32,425 bases of DNA from VFKU01 sp964620045 (GTDB lineage: Bacteria > Hydrogenedentota > Hydrogenedentia > Hydrogenedentales > GCA-2746185), in the NCBI GenBank assembly GCA_964620045.1, contig CAZUJL010000038.1, forward strand, positions 1-32,425. The letters are read 5' to 3'. The notes below the pieces were generated by a model, which saw only the letters and a list, made by a program, of their open reading frames with translations, was not told where the DNA came from and did not search any database. Positions within the stretch are counted from its first letter, which is position 1, and each line of letters begins with the position of its first letter. A program made the translations under genes and the position numbers. Positions 9,347 to 17,115 of the stretch are shown piece by piece.

Positions 9347-10444
9347 TTATTTCTTCAAAATCCCGCCGCGACTCGAACTGAGGTAGATGCCCTTCAGGTT
9401 CATCTCGAGTTCGTCGGGGTTGTCTGAGTTTTCGCGGGCGCCTTCGGTGGTGATGAGCTCGCGCTTGATCAAATCGACGAGGGACATGTTGAAGGTCTGC
9501 ATGCCCGATTCGCGTCCGGCGATGATGGCCGTGGGGATTTGTTTGACCGAACCTTCGCGGATGAGTGCCGAAATGGCCGGGTTCACGAACATCAGTTCGA
9601 CCGCGGGCACGCGGCCTTTGCCGTCTTTGGCCGGGATGAGGCGCTGCGCGACCGTGCCCTTGAGCTGCAGAGAGAGCTGCGAGCGAATCTGCGCGTGCTC
9701 GTGTGACGGGAACATGTCGAGGATGCGGTCCAGCGTGAGCATGCAGTTCGTCGTGTGGAGCGTGGAGAACACCAAGTGGCCCGTTTCCGCGGCGGACATG
9801 GCGGCGCCGAAGGTTTCCTGGTCGCGCATTTCGCCGATGAGAATCACGTCCGGGTCTTCGCGCATGGCGGCGCGGAGCGCGGTTTTGAAGTCCTTCGTAT
9901 CGATGCCGACTTCGCGCTGGGTGACGACAGATTTCTTGTTCTGATGCAGGAATTCGATCGGGTCTTCGAGCGTGATGATGTGATCGCGGCGGTTTCGGTT
10001 GATGCGGTCGATGATGCTCGCGAGCGTGGTCGATTTACCGGAGCCCGTAGTGCCCGTCACGAGGATGAGCCCGCGGCGCATGTTGGTGACGTTGTCGAGG
10101 CCCGTCGGCAGGTTGAGTTCCTCGAACTTCAGGATCTTGCCCTTGACATGGCGCATGATGATGCCGACGGAGCCGCGCTGCTTGAGCACGTTTACACGGA
10201 AGCGGCCGAGGCCCGGGATGCTGAGCGCGACGTCGGCATCGCCGGTTTCTTCAAAGTGCGTGCGCTGGTTCGGCTTGAAGATTTCGTCGAGGAACTTGTC
10301 GGTGTGCTCCATCTTCAGCGGAGTTTCGCTGAAGGCGCGCATCTCGCCGTCGACGCGGCACGCGGGCGGACTGCCCACCGCGAGGTGAATGTCGGAGGCG
10401 CCATTGTCGACCGCGTATTTGAGGATATCTTGCAGCGAAGGCAT
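9347..10444 (-). CDS. pilT: Type IV pilus retraction ATPase PilT-like
   Basis: PilT is a cytoplasmic hexameric ATPase that powers pilus retraction. The 365-residue protein begins with the PAS-like N-terminal domain (DILKYAVDNGASDIHLAVG) and has a Walker A GTTGSGKST at 131-139, an Asp box with LEDPIEF, a Walker B near REDPDVILIGEMRD (about 195-208) and the family's His box, GHLVFSTLHTTN. Length matches PilT, and the C-terminal SSSRGGILKK tail is unremarkable. The ATG at 10444 has GGGGAGA about 11 bases upstream. No other pilus gene is adjacent, so it is an isolated copy, although a TadE-like gene lies 15 kb away. The low-GC module follows immediately downstream. Confidence 0.95.
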   Translation of the reverse strand: MPSLQDILKYAVDNGASDIHLAVGSPPACRVDGEMRAFSETPLKMEHTDKFLDEIFKPNQRTHFEETGDADVALSIPGLGRFRVNVLKQRGSVGIIMRHVKGKILKFEELNLPTGLDNVTNMRRGLILVTGTTGSGKSTTLASIIDRINRNRRDHIITLEDPIEFLHQNKKSVVTQREVGIDTKDFKTALRAAMREDPDVILIGEMRDQETFGAAMSAAETGHLVFSTLHTTNCMLTLDRILDMFPSHEHAQIRSQLSLQLKGTVAQRLIPAKDGKGRVPAVELMFVNPAISALIREGSVKQIPTAIIAGRESGMQTFNMSLVDLIKRELITTEGARENSDNPDELEMNLKGIYLSSSRGGILKK

Positions 10445-10492
10445 GACGGATCAGGTCTCCCCACGTGGATGAAGCGAGTATAGCAAAGAAAT

Positions 10493-10570
10493 TAGTGGCC
10501 GGTGGCTGGTGATCAGTGGCTAGTGATCACCGGTCGTTACTGGTCACTAGCCACTGGTCACTAACCACTA
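10493..10570. repeat. Two tandem 14-bp units facing two inverted copies
   Basis: Two tandem copies, GTGGCTGGTGATCA (10502-10515) and GTGGCTAGTGATCA (10516-10529), are followed by an 11-bp spacer. Two copies in inverse orientation then follow, TGGTCACTAGCCAC (10541-10554) and TGGTCACTAACCAC (10555-10568). Flanking TAGTGG/CCACTA extend the symmetry. The transcript could fold into a long stem. It lies between fabI and pilT, both read on the minus strand, where it could halt transcription, stabilise RNA or be a mobile palindromic repeat. There is no T-run on the minus strand, so a classical terminator is unlikely. Confidence 0.85.
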
Positions 10571-10575
10571 TTTCT

Positions 10576-11373
10576 TCACGCTTCTTCCGGGGCCGCCATG
10601 CCGAGGACGTGGTAGCCGCTGTCGACATGCAATATTTCGCCCGTGGTGCCGGAGCCGAGTTCGGAGAGCAGGTAGATGCACGCGCGTGCGACGTCGTCCT
10701 GCGTGACGTTGCGGCGGAGCGGTGCGACCTGTTCGGTGAGGCGCAGCATTTGGCGGAAGCCGGGGAACGCGGCGGAGGACAGCGTGCGGAGCGGTCCGGC
10801 GCTGATGCAATTCACGCGAATGCCGCGCGGGCCGAGGTCGGCGGCGAGATAGCGGGCGGATGCTTCGAGCGCGGCTTTGGCGACGCCCATGACGTTGTAT
10901 TTTGGCACAACTTTTTCGCTGCCGTAGTAGGTCATGGCCGCGATGCTGCCGCCGGACTCGGGGAACAGCGATTCCGCGGCGCGGGCGAGCGCGACAAGGG
11001 AGTAGGCGGAGACATCGAGCGCAAGCGCGAAGTGATCGCGCGGCGTATCGACATAGCGGCCCTTCAAGTCCTCGCGATCGGCATAAGCAATCGAGTGCAC
11101 CAGGAAATCGATCCGGCCCCACTTCGCGCGGATGGCGTCGAAGAAGGTTGCGATGTCCGCGTCCTTGGTCGCGTCGCAGGGCAGCATCAGCGCGCCGGGG
11201 ATTTCGGCGTCGAGCAGGGCCTTCACGCGTTTTTCCTGCGCCTCGCCGAGGTAGGTGAAGGCGAGCTCCGCGCCTTCGGCGTGGCAGGCCTGGGCGCAGG
11301 CCCACGCGATGGATTTCTCGTTGGCGACACCGGTGATGATGCCGCGCTTTCCGGCAAGCAGGCTGTGGCCCAT
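10576..11373 (-). CDS. fabI: Enoyl-[acyl-carrier-protein] reductase (NADH), FabI
   Basis: FabI reduces the trans-2-enoyl-ACP double bond in the last step of each fatty acid elongation round, in the cytosol. The 265-residue protein has the variant short-chain dehydrogenase signature: GKRGIITGVANEKSIAWACA at the NAD site, DATKDADIATFF, LVHSIAYADR, and the catalytic pair Tyr159-x6-Lys166 within YNVMGVAKAALE. The FabI-typical spacing of six residues, rather than the three in FabG, makes the assignment firm. I chose ATG at 11373, which has GGGGGG six bases upstream; an earlier in-frame start would add unrelated residues. It is transcribed divergently from ilvE, and a palindromic repeat separates it from pilT downstream. 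Its leader shares TTCAGGGGG and ATTCGCA with the leader of the gene at 25380. Confidence 0.97.
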   Translation of the reverse strand: MGHSLLAGKRGIITGVANEKSIAWACAQACHAEGAELAFTYLGEAQEKRVKALLDAEIPGALMLPCDATKDADIATFFDAIRAKWGRIDFLVHSIAYADREDLKGRYVDTPRDHFALALDVSAYSLVALARAAESLFPESGGSIAAMTYYGSEKVVPKYNVMGVAKAALEASARYLAADLGPRGIRVNCISAGPLRTLSSAAFPGFRQMLRLTEQVAPLRRNVTQDDVARACIYLLSELGSGTTGEILHVDSGYHVLGMAAPEEA

Positions 11374-11530
11374 GCGAATCCCCCCTGAACGTGAAACGGT
11401 GCGCATTGTAGCGGCAGGGGATAGGGCCGCGCACAAGTTTGGAGCGGGCCCGCACGTTGACTGGGATCGGCGGCGTGACTATCGTATAGCGCTCGTCCGA
11501 GGGATGGACGGCAATCGGAGGCAATATTTC

Positions 11531-12460
11531 ATGGCCAAGATGGACCCGGGTCGCTTTGCGTATTTCGACGGAGATTTTCGACCGATCGAGGACGCGAAGG
11601 TAAGCATTTTGACCCATGCGTTCAACTACGGCACGGCGTTGTTTGAGGGTATCCGCGGGTATTACAGCGCCTCCGAGGGCAAGGTACTGATCTTCCGGCT
11701 GCGCGAACACATCGACCGGATCACGCGCAATTGCTCCATGATGTGCATGGACATCAAAGAGACTCCCGCGGACATCGAACGCATTTGCTGCGAGATCGTG
11801 AAGAAAAACGAGTTCAAGGAAGACGTGTATCTGCGTCCGCTGATTTATAAGAGCGAACATTCGCTGGGCCCCAAGTTGAAGGGGATCGAGTCGAAGCTCT
11901 GCGTGTGGATCATCAAACTCGGCGACTATGTAAACATCGAGACCGGGCTGGACGTGTGCGTGTCGTCGTGGCGTCGCGTGGCGGACAACGCCATTCCCGC
12001 GCGCGCGAAGACGACGGGCAGCTATGTGAACTCGGCGCTCGCGCGCACCGAGGCGGAGCAAGCCGGGTTCGACGAGGCGGTCGTGTTGCGCGAAGACGGT
12101 ACCGTGTCCGAAGGCAGCGCGATGAACGTCTTCATGGTGAAAGACGGCAAGCTGATCACGCCGCCGGAAAACAGCGACTTGCTGGTCGGCATCACGCGCA
12201 ACACCGTGATCGAGTTGGCGAATGCGGAACTCGGCATGCAGGTCGTCGAACGCCCGATCGCGCGCACGGAACTGTACATCGCGGACGAGATTTTCTTTAC
12301 GGGCACGGGCGCGCAAGTGGCGCCGGTGCGTTCAGTGGATCGTCGTTTGATCGGAAGCGGGAAGCCGGGGCCGGTTTCCCGCAAGCTTCAAGATATTTAC
12401 TTCGAAGCGGCGCAAGGCAAAATGCCGAAGTATCGCCGCTGGTGCACGCCGGTGGAATAA
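11531..12460 (+). CDS. ilvE: Branched-chain amino acid aminotransferase
   Basis: IlvE is a PLP enzyme that moves an amino group between glutamate and the keto acids of leucine, isoleucine and valine. The 309-residue class IV aminotransferase shows the N-terminal FNYGTALFEGIRGY, the PLP lysine in ARAKTTGSYVNS (Lys160), the EDGTVSEGSAMNVFMV segment with Glu194, and GITRNTVIELA. The ending EIFFTGTGAQVAPVRSVD matches the IlvE subfamily rather than D-amino acid aminotransferase. The ATG at 11531 has GGAGG about nine bases upstream. The open frame starts further upstream but that extension overlaps fabI and has no homology. The aldolase gene follows 23 bp downstream, so the two probably form an operon. 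Confidence 0.96.
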   Translation: MAKMDPGRFAYFDGDFRPIEDAKVSILTHAFNYGTALFEGIRGYYSASEGKVLIFRLREHIDRITRNCSMMCMDIKETPADIERICCEIVKKNEFKEDVYLRPLIYKSEHSLGPKLKGIESKLCVWIIKLGDYVNIETGLDVCVSSWRRVADNAIPARAKTTGSYVNSALARTEAEQAGFDEAVVLREDGTVSEGSAMNVFMVKDGKLITPPENSDLLVGITRNTVIELANAELGMQVVERPIARTELYIADEIFFTGTGAQVAPVRSVDRRLIGSGKPGPVSRKLQDIYFEAAQGKMPKYRRWCTPVE

Positions 12461-12483
12461 CGGCGCGCCGGGGGAGAAACTGC

Positions 12484-13152
12484 GTGGCATCGGGACCATC
12501 GGAAGCAGAACTGCGCGCCTGCATGTGCGAGATTGGCCGGCGCATGTACGCGCGCGATCTCGTCGCGGCGACGGACGGCAACGTCAGCGTGCGCATCGGG
12601 CCGGGGCGATTTCTTGTCACGCCGAGCGGATCGGCCTGCGGCTTCATGCTTCCGCATGAAATGGTGATTGCCGACGGGCAGGGCAAGAAGCTCGAAGGCG
12701 AGGGCAAGGTTTCCTCCGAATTTTTTACGCACCTTGCGGTATATGATCAGCGTCCGGATGTGCAGGCCGTAGTGCATGCCCATCCGCCGACGGCCGTGGC
12801 GTTTACGCTGGCCGGCGTTTCGATGACGAAACTATCGCTACCCGAAGTGGTATTTGTAATGGGCGGGGTGCCGACAGCGCCGTATGCGACGCCGGGCACG
12901 CGAGAAGGGGCGGACGCTGTGCGTGAACTCGCCGGCAAATGCGACGCGCTGCTCATGGATCGGCACGGCGCCTTGACGATGGGCACGAGCCTGATGGACG
13001 CGTACTACAAGATGGAAAAGATTGAACACTCCGCGCGGACCTTGCTGACGGCGCGGGCGCTCGGGGAAATTCGCGAGTTGTCCAAGGACGAGCTGGATCG
13101 CATTATGCGCGCGCGCGAGGCATATGGCGCGACGGGCAAACTGTACCTTTAG
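12484..13152 (+). CDS. Class II aldolase/adducin family protein (fuculose-phosphate-aldolase-like)
   Basis: This 222-residue cytosolic enzyme of the class II aldolase family cleaves or epimerises sugar phosphates with a divalent metal. Metal ligands fit the family: HAHPP (His98, His100), His161 in MDRHGAL, and the catalytic Glu79 in SSEFFTHL. The phosphate-site loops ATDGNVSVR and TPSG are also present. Substrate cannot be told apart between fuculose-1-phosphate, ribulose-5-phosphate 4-epimerase and methylthioribulose-1-phosphate dehydratase types; the size and lack of extra domains favour a fuculose-phosphate-like enzyme. GTG at 12484 has GGGGGAGAAA upstream. It sits 23 bp after ilvE. Confidence 0.9.
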   Translation: MASGPSEAELRACMCEIGRRMYARDLVAATDGNVSVRIGPGRFLVTPSGSACGFMLPHEMVIADGQGKKLEGEGKVSSEFFTHLAVYDQRPDVQAVVHAHPPTAVAFTLAGVSMTKLSLPEVVFVMGGVPTAPYATPGTREGADAVRELAGKCDALLMDRHGALTMGTSLMDAYYKMEKIEHSARTLLTARALGEIRELSKDELDRIMRAREAYGATGKLYL

Positions 13153-13398
13153 GCTCCCGGTCGTCGTTAGTTGTCTGCAAGAGGTATTGAATGTAGTTGC
13201 ATTTATTGACAACTATACGTAAAATACGTGGCCTGCGTATATAGCAGGCATTGGACATTGTGTTATGCTCGACGTTGTACGTGGGGAGTTTGTATCGTCG
13301 AGGCAAAGCGGGCCTGCTGTGTCACATTTCGGCCCGCTGTGGGGTCATATTGTTAGCCGGGATCGGTTTTTTTGCTTGCGGGTGGAGTCACGACGGCA
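13153..13398 (+). other. Intergenic region with stem-loops
   Basis: This 246-bp stretch separates the aldolase from the zinc-ribbon gene. It holds three inverted repeats: ACGTA-AAA-TACGT (13217-13229), GCCTGC-N7-GCAGGC (13231-13249) and GCGGGCC-N16-GGCCCGC (13308-13337). None has a T-run like an intrinsic terminator. A TTGACA at 13206 has no -10 element at a usual distance. The clustered symmetry suggests an RNA leader or protein-binding sites for the downstream gene. No small gene was recognised. Confidence 0.5.
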
Positions 13399-14406
13399 AT
13401 GAGTGGCGATGTCCCAACGGAAAAAATGAGAGTGTGCCCCAGTTGCCGCATGCAGATCAGCGTGCTGGCGACGAAGTGCCGGTTCTGCGGGGAAGAAGTC
13501 GGTAAGCCCAAGGATGAAACGCGCACGCTGTCGATTCACGATCTCGGCGGCGAGCAGGTATATCACCGGGCGCCGTCGGGCAGCGTGATGGAAGCGCTCG
13601 AGTCGTTCCGTGTGGACGAGACCCTGCAGCGCAGCGGCGTCGATGATCTCAACAAGATGGACATGGGGATCAACGCCGGCAATCTCCCGCCTTCCCTGCG
13701 TGCGCCAACGGCGGAAGATTTCGACTACAAGCCAAAAGCGCCCACAACCACAACCAAGAAGAAACCGGCGTCGTCCGGCAGCCGAATGGGTTTGGTTGGC
13801 GCAATCGTTGCCGCATTGGTGTTGGCGGTGGTAGCGATAACGGCAGGCCCCAGCATTCTGGAGAAAATCAACGGCCCTGAGGAGGTCCCCACCGGTCCGA
13901 CGCACGTGAACCGGGCGCCGGGAATACTGGCGCGGGGCGGTCCGGCGATTGAGGCGCTCGAGGCGGCCGTGGAAGCGATCGATGCGGATCCCAGCGCGGA
14001 CAACCGACGCATTGCCGAGGATTGCGTGCAGGCGCTTGAAAAAGAAGTGCAGGCGCTGCTGAGTTCATCGTCGTTCGACGCGGCCAAAATAACCGAGGCG
14101 TCCAACCTGGCCGCGCGCGGCGTGGATTTGTACCCGAACGAGGCTACGCGGGCGTTGTCGGAAGAAGCCAAGCAGGACGATCAGGCGTACAAAATGACGC
14201 TGACGAATATCGACCGGACGACGGCTACCGCGAAGTTTGTGCTCGTGGGGGGCAAGGAAGTGAGTGTCAAGGAAAAAGACACGTTGGTCGACCGCTTCTA
14301 TGTGCGGAGAATTGTGGGCGACAATTTTGTTACCCTAACGGACAACAAACGCAGTGGTCGTCCGGTGAAATATGAGCAGGGCAGACTGCCGATGCCTGTA
14401 GAGTGA
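13399..14406 (+). CDS. Zinc-ribbon protein with one membrane segment
   Basis: I do not recognise the full-length family. The 335-residue protein begins with a zinc ribbon (CPSCRMQISVLATKCRFCGE, four Cys in CxxC-CxxC), then a polar, Thr/Lys-rich linker (PTTTTKKKP), one transmembrane helix (GLVGAIVAALVLAVVAITAG) and an exterior region with helical residues and a small beta domain near the end (ATAKFVLVGGKEVSVKEKDTL). The topology is likely cytoplasmic zinc ribbon and outside C-terminal domain, as in many uncharacterised regulatory or envelope-assembly proteins. ATG at 13399 is chosen; GGAG lies about 12 bases upstream. A TTG at 13372 is an alternative. It precedes a lipoprotein and a membrane protein, perhaps in one operon. 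Confidence 0.7.
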   Translation: MSGDVPTEKMRVCPSCRMQISVLATKCRFCGEEVGKPKDETRTLSIHDLGGEQVYHRAPSGSVMEALESFRVDETLQRSGVDDLNKMDMGINAGNLPPSLRAPTAEDFDYKPKAPTTTTKKKPASSGSRMGLVGAIVAALVLAVVAITAGPSILEKINGPEEVPTGPTHVNRAPGILARGGPAIEALEAAVEAIDADPSADNRRIAEDCVQALEKEVQALLSSSSFDAAKITEASNLAARGVDLYPNEATRALSEEAKQDDQAYKMTLTNIDRTTATAKFVLVGGKEVSVKEKDTLVDRFYVRRIVGDNFVTLTDNKRSGRPVKYEQGRLPMPVE

Positions 14407-14443
14407 CGGGGTCCGCGGCCGGGCGGGGGCGAAGGAGCGCGGG

Positions 14444-15028
14444 GTGCAAGCCTTTCTCAGACTAATTGCAATTGCGGTGTGCGTGATCGCGGCCGGCTGT
14501 GCCAGCACCGGCGATAAATCCGGCGCGGCGGTTTCCGAAGCGCCGACGTCCGAGGAATACCAGGCGCAATTGCGCGAGCGCGTGGAAGCGGATCTGACCG
14601 CGGCGCACGAGAAGCAGGGGCCGGACAACTCCGAAGTCATCTTTAAGCGACCGTATTACTACCGCGAGTACTTCGAATATCCCACCGGCGTGGACGTGTA
14701 CTCGCTGGATTTCACCGAGAAAGAATCGCGCACGACGCCGATGACGGCGGAACTCGAGGTCGAGAAGGTGCGCTATGCGACGCGGCTGCGCACTTCGCGC
14801 GACGAAGCGCGCGACGATGGCAATTTCCTGCGCAGCACGGGCATCGACTCGATCTCGTATGAGCTGCGCAGCGGCGAATGGCGTCCCGTGGGCAGCCTGT
14901 TTCTGGCGCGCACCACGGAAGCGAACGTGGACGGCACGTGGACGCAGATCGACGAGCCGCGCCGCGCGACGGGTTCCCTGATCGAAGAGCCGACGAGCTG
15001 GTGGCAAAAGCTCAAGTTCTGGGACTAG
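14444..15028 (+). CDS. Predicted lipoprotein
   Basis: This 194-residue exported lipoprotein has no family I recognise. The N-terminus has a signal with hydrophobic RLIAIAVCVIAAGC, which forms a lipobox (AAGC, Cys19), so it is likely lipidated and anchored in the periplasm or outer membrane. The mature part is hydrophilic and rich in Glu, Arg and Tyr (KRPYYYREYFEYPTG); one segment, RPVGSLFLARTTE, looks like a beta strand. GTG at 14444 has GGAG about eight bases upstream. It follows the zinc-ribbon gene by 37 bp and precedes the membrane gene by 6 bp, which suggests cotranscription. Confidence 0.72.
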   Translation: MQAFLRLIAIAVCVIAAGCASTGDKSGAAVSEAPTSEEYQAQLRERVEADLTAAHEKQGPDNSEVIFKRPYYYREYFEYPTGVDVYSLDFTEKESRTTPMTAELEVEKVRYATRLRTSRDEARDDGNFLRSTGIDSISYELRSGEWRPVGSLFLARTTEANVDGTWTQIDEPRRATGSLIEEPTSWWQKLKFWD

Positions 15029-15034
15029 CCACCC

Positions 15035-16333
15035 TTGGACGGCGCGCCGGATGCCGCACGCCCGCGCGCCGGATTGGCCGTGGGACTGGGCGTGGTGCTG
15101 CTGGCGGCGGCATGGGTGCTGCTCGGCACGCAGGCTGAACGGTCCTACGGCGACACGCTGTTCAGCCGCTTCGCGACGATTTACTCCCTGAGCGAATATG
15201 GCCGGTGGCCCATTAAAGATCCCGAACTGCCGGAACTGAAGAATCCCTTCGAGCCGAAAACCATCGATAAAGTCGAAGTGGACGGCCGCATTCTGTCGAG
15301 CAAACCACCATTGCTGCCGCTGCTGATGATGTCCGAGCTGCTTGTGCTCCAGCCGGTCACGGGGTGGCTGCTGGAAAATCCGGACGAACCCCAAACGGCG
15401 GCCTGGCTCATGAGCGTGACCTGGTCGGGGCTGCCGTTCGTGCTGATGACGCTGTGCGTGTGGCTGTGCGCGCGACAGGCAATGCCGGGTCGCGCGATCG
15501 CGCCCGCGATGCTCGCGCTCGCGATGGCGGGCACCCACGCGGCGGCGTATGCGACGGTGTTCAACAACCACGTGATCGCGGCGGCATGCGTGGCGGCGTG
15601 TTTCTGGCTCGCGCAACGCCTGCACCAACGCCCCGCGAAGGCGGATTTCATGTTGTTCGGACTATGCGCGGGGATCGGCGCGGCGACCGATGTGCCCACC
15701 GCGATTTTTCCCGCGTGCCTGGGGTTGTGGCTCGCGCCGACGCGATTGCGCGGGTTGTTGCTGTTCGCCGTGCCGGCGGCGGCGTTGCCGCTTGCGATTC
15801 AGGCGATCGCGCTGATGGCGGCAACAGGCAATCCGTTACCCGTGCAGACGCACGGCGACTGGTACTTGTACGAGAGCAGCTACTGGCGGAATCCGGGCGG
15901 CGTGGATGCGCTCGCGGATCCGAAAGGCCTCTATCTTTTTCATATTACCTTCGGGCGTGTGGGTGTATTTTCGCTGTTCCCCGTGACGCTCCTCGGAATC
16001 GTGGGCGTGTGGAGCGCGTGGCGATCCGGCGATGCGCGCGCGAAGGCGATCGCGGCGGTGGGGGTCGTGGCGTCCGGAGTGCTGCTGGTGTACTACGCGA
16101 TGACGACGAACAACTACGGCGGCGTGGCGTTCGGGTTTCGCTGGTCGATCGTGATCGCGCCCGTGATGCTGATCCTCGCCGCGCCCGCGGTCGCGCGCAT
16201 GCGGCGCGGCTGGCAGTGGGGGCTGGCGGCGCTGCTGCTGGCCGTGTCCGTGTATTCGGTGGCGGAATGCGTGCGGCATCCGTGGGAAGCCAACACGGAA
16301 TGGACGACGCGGGTCTACGGCAAAAGCCTGTAA
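15035..16333 (+). CDS. Polytopic membrane protein, possibly GT-C type
   Basis: This 432-residue protein has about nine to eleven hydrophobic segments. A short N-terminal tail leads into TM1, followed by a large exterior loop of about 80 residues with YGDTLFSRFATIYSLSEYG and SSKPPLLPLL. The KPPL sequence and loop position resemble those of GT-C glycosyltransferases and related planctomycete-type proteins, but the usual acidic catalytic motif at the end of TM1 (DE/ExD) is not clear; here it reads GDTLF. Function is uncertain. The start is TTG at 15035 with no good ribosome binding site; translation may be coupled to the lipoprotein stop six bases earlier. The C-terminus is clean and a regulator gene follows. 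Confidence 0.7.
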   Translation: MDGAPDAARPRAGLAVGLGVVLLAAAWVLLGTQAERSYGDTLFSRFATIYSLSEYGRWPIKDPELPELKNPFEPKTIDKVEVDGRILSSKPPLLPLLMMSELLVLQPVTGWLLENPDEPQTAAWLMSVTWSGLPFVLMTLCVWLCARQAMPGRAIAPAMLALAMAGTHAAAYATVFNNHVIAAACVAACFWLAQRLHQRPAKADFMLFGLCAGIGAATDVPTAIFPACLGLWLAPTRLRGLLLFAVPAAALPLAIQAIALMAATGNPLPVQTHGDWYLYESSYWRNPGGVDALADPKGLYLFHITFGRVGVFSLFPVTLLGIVGVWSAWRSGDARAKAIAAVGVVASGVLLVYYAMTTNNYGGVAFGFRWSIVIAPVMLILAAPAVARMRRGWQWGLAALLLAVSVYSVAECVRHPWEANTEWTTRVYGKSL

Positions 16334-16339
16334 GAATCC

Positions 16340-16391
16340 TTGAAAAATAGCGGAACCGGCGTATATGGTACCGTGTTTATAACGACCGTTA
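16340..16391 (+). promoter_or_regulatory. Candidate promoter and operator of the tetR-RND operon
   Basis: TTGAAA (16340-16345) and TATATG (16362-16367) are separated by 16 bp, a plausible weak sigma-70 promoter with transcription starting near 16374. Just after it lies TAACG-AC-CGTTA (16380-16391), a near-perfect palindrome located where a TetR-type repressor could block transcription. The arrangement fits autoregulation by the following gene, but this is inference. Confidence 0.4.
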
Positions 16392-16401
16392 GGTATACCT
16401 C

Positions 16402-17115
16402 TTGGCCGCGTATCAACCCATACCCCAGCCCGAGCTACAGCCGGATGAATCGTCCCGTACGCGGGTCGCTGAATCCGCGCTAAAGTTATTTGCGGCAAAG
16501 GGTTATGCCGAGACCTCGGTGCGCGAGATCATCGAGCAAGCGGGCGTTACCCGGCCGGTTCTCTACTACTATTTCGAGAACAAAGCGGAGCTATTCTGTT
16601 ACCTCGTCGAGACGGAATTCGCCGATCTGTACCAAGGGATGGACGCGCTCGTGGCCCGGCATTCGGGTTGCCGCGAGCGCCTGAAGGCGCTGATGGGGTT
16701 CGTGTTCGAGCGGGCCGAGCGCGCACCGGAAGTGGTGCGTTTTCTGTTGCGCTTCTTCTTCTCGCCGCCGGACGAACCGATCCGGATCGACAGCGAGATG
16801 CTCGCGCAGCAGCGGCTGCACCGCATCGTGGCGATCATGGCGGACGGTGTGACGTCGGGCGAGATCGGCGGCGGCGATCCCGGCGCGCTCGCGCTGGCGT
16901 TCTCCGGGATTATGGATTTGCACGTGATGGCGAAGGCGCGCAATTCCGAGATCGCCCTGAGCGAAGATCTCGGTGGCGCGCTGGTGGATTTGTTCATGGA
17001 CGGGGCGGCGCAGGGCGGCGAGAGCCGCGCGCAGCTTCGGTATGCATTGGAAGCGATTCATCCGGTTCCGCTTGAACGCGCGTCCGGGAAGAGCAGCAAG
17101 GAGCGAGGGCGATGA
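16402..17115 (+). CDS. TetR/AcrR-family transcriptional regulator
   Basis: This is a DNA-binding repressor-type protein of 237 residues. The N-terminal helix-turn-helix is typical: RVAESALKLFAAKGYAETS, then VREIIEQAGVTRPVLYYYFENKAELF, with the recognition helix in VTRPVLYYYF. The ligand-binding C-terminal domain is divergent, as usual. The start is TTG at 16402 with no visible ribosome binding site. The stop overlaps the ATG of the adaptor gene by four bases (ATGA), so the regulator and pump are translationally coupled. The likely target is its own operon, with the pump relieved when a ligand binds. Confidence 0.92.
   Translation: MAAYQPIPQPELQPDESSRTRVAESALKLFAAKGYAETSVREIIEQAGVTRPVLYYYFENKAELFCYLVETEFADLYQGMDALVARHSGCRERLKALMGFVFERAERAPEVVRFLLRFFFSPPDEPIRIDSEMLAQQRLHRIVAIMADGVTSGEIGGGDPGALALAFSGIMDLHVMAKARNSEIALSEDLGGALVDLFMDGAAQGGESRAQLRYALEAIHPVPLERASGKSSKERGR

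Noticed and set aside
10568..12316. 582-codon minus-strand frame spanning fabI and ilvE
   Set aside because: Both real genes are certain in other frames. This frame has no homology and is Arg/His rich as typical shadows are.
13206..13243. TTGACA followed by TATATA as a sigma-70 promoter
   Set aside because: The spacing is 26 bp, far from the usual 16-18, and the other -10-like sequences are only 8 bp away.
14462..15628. 388-codon minus-strand frame across the lipoprotein and membrane-protein genes
   Set aside because: Arg/His-rich shadow with no domain; the plus-strand frames have a lipobox and membrane segments.
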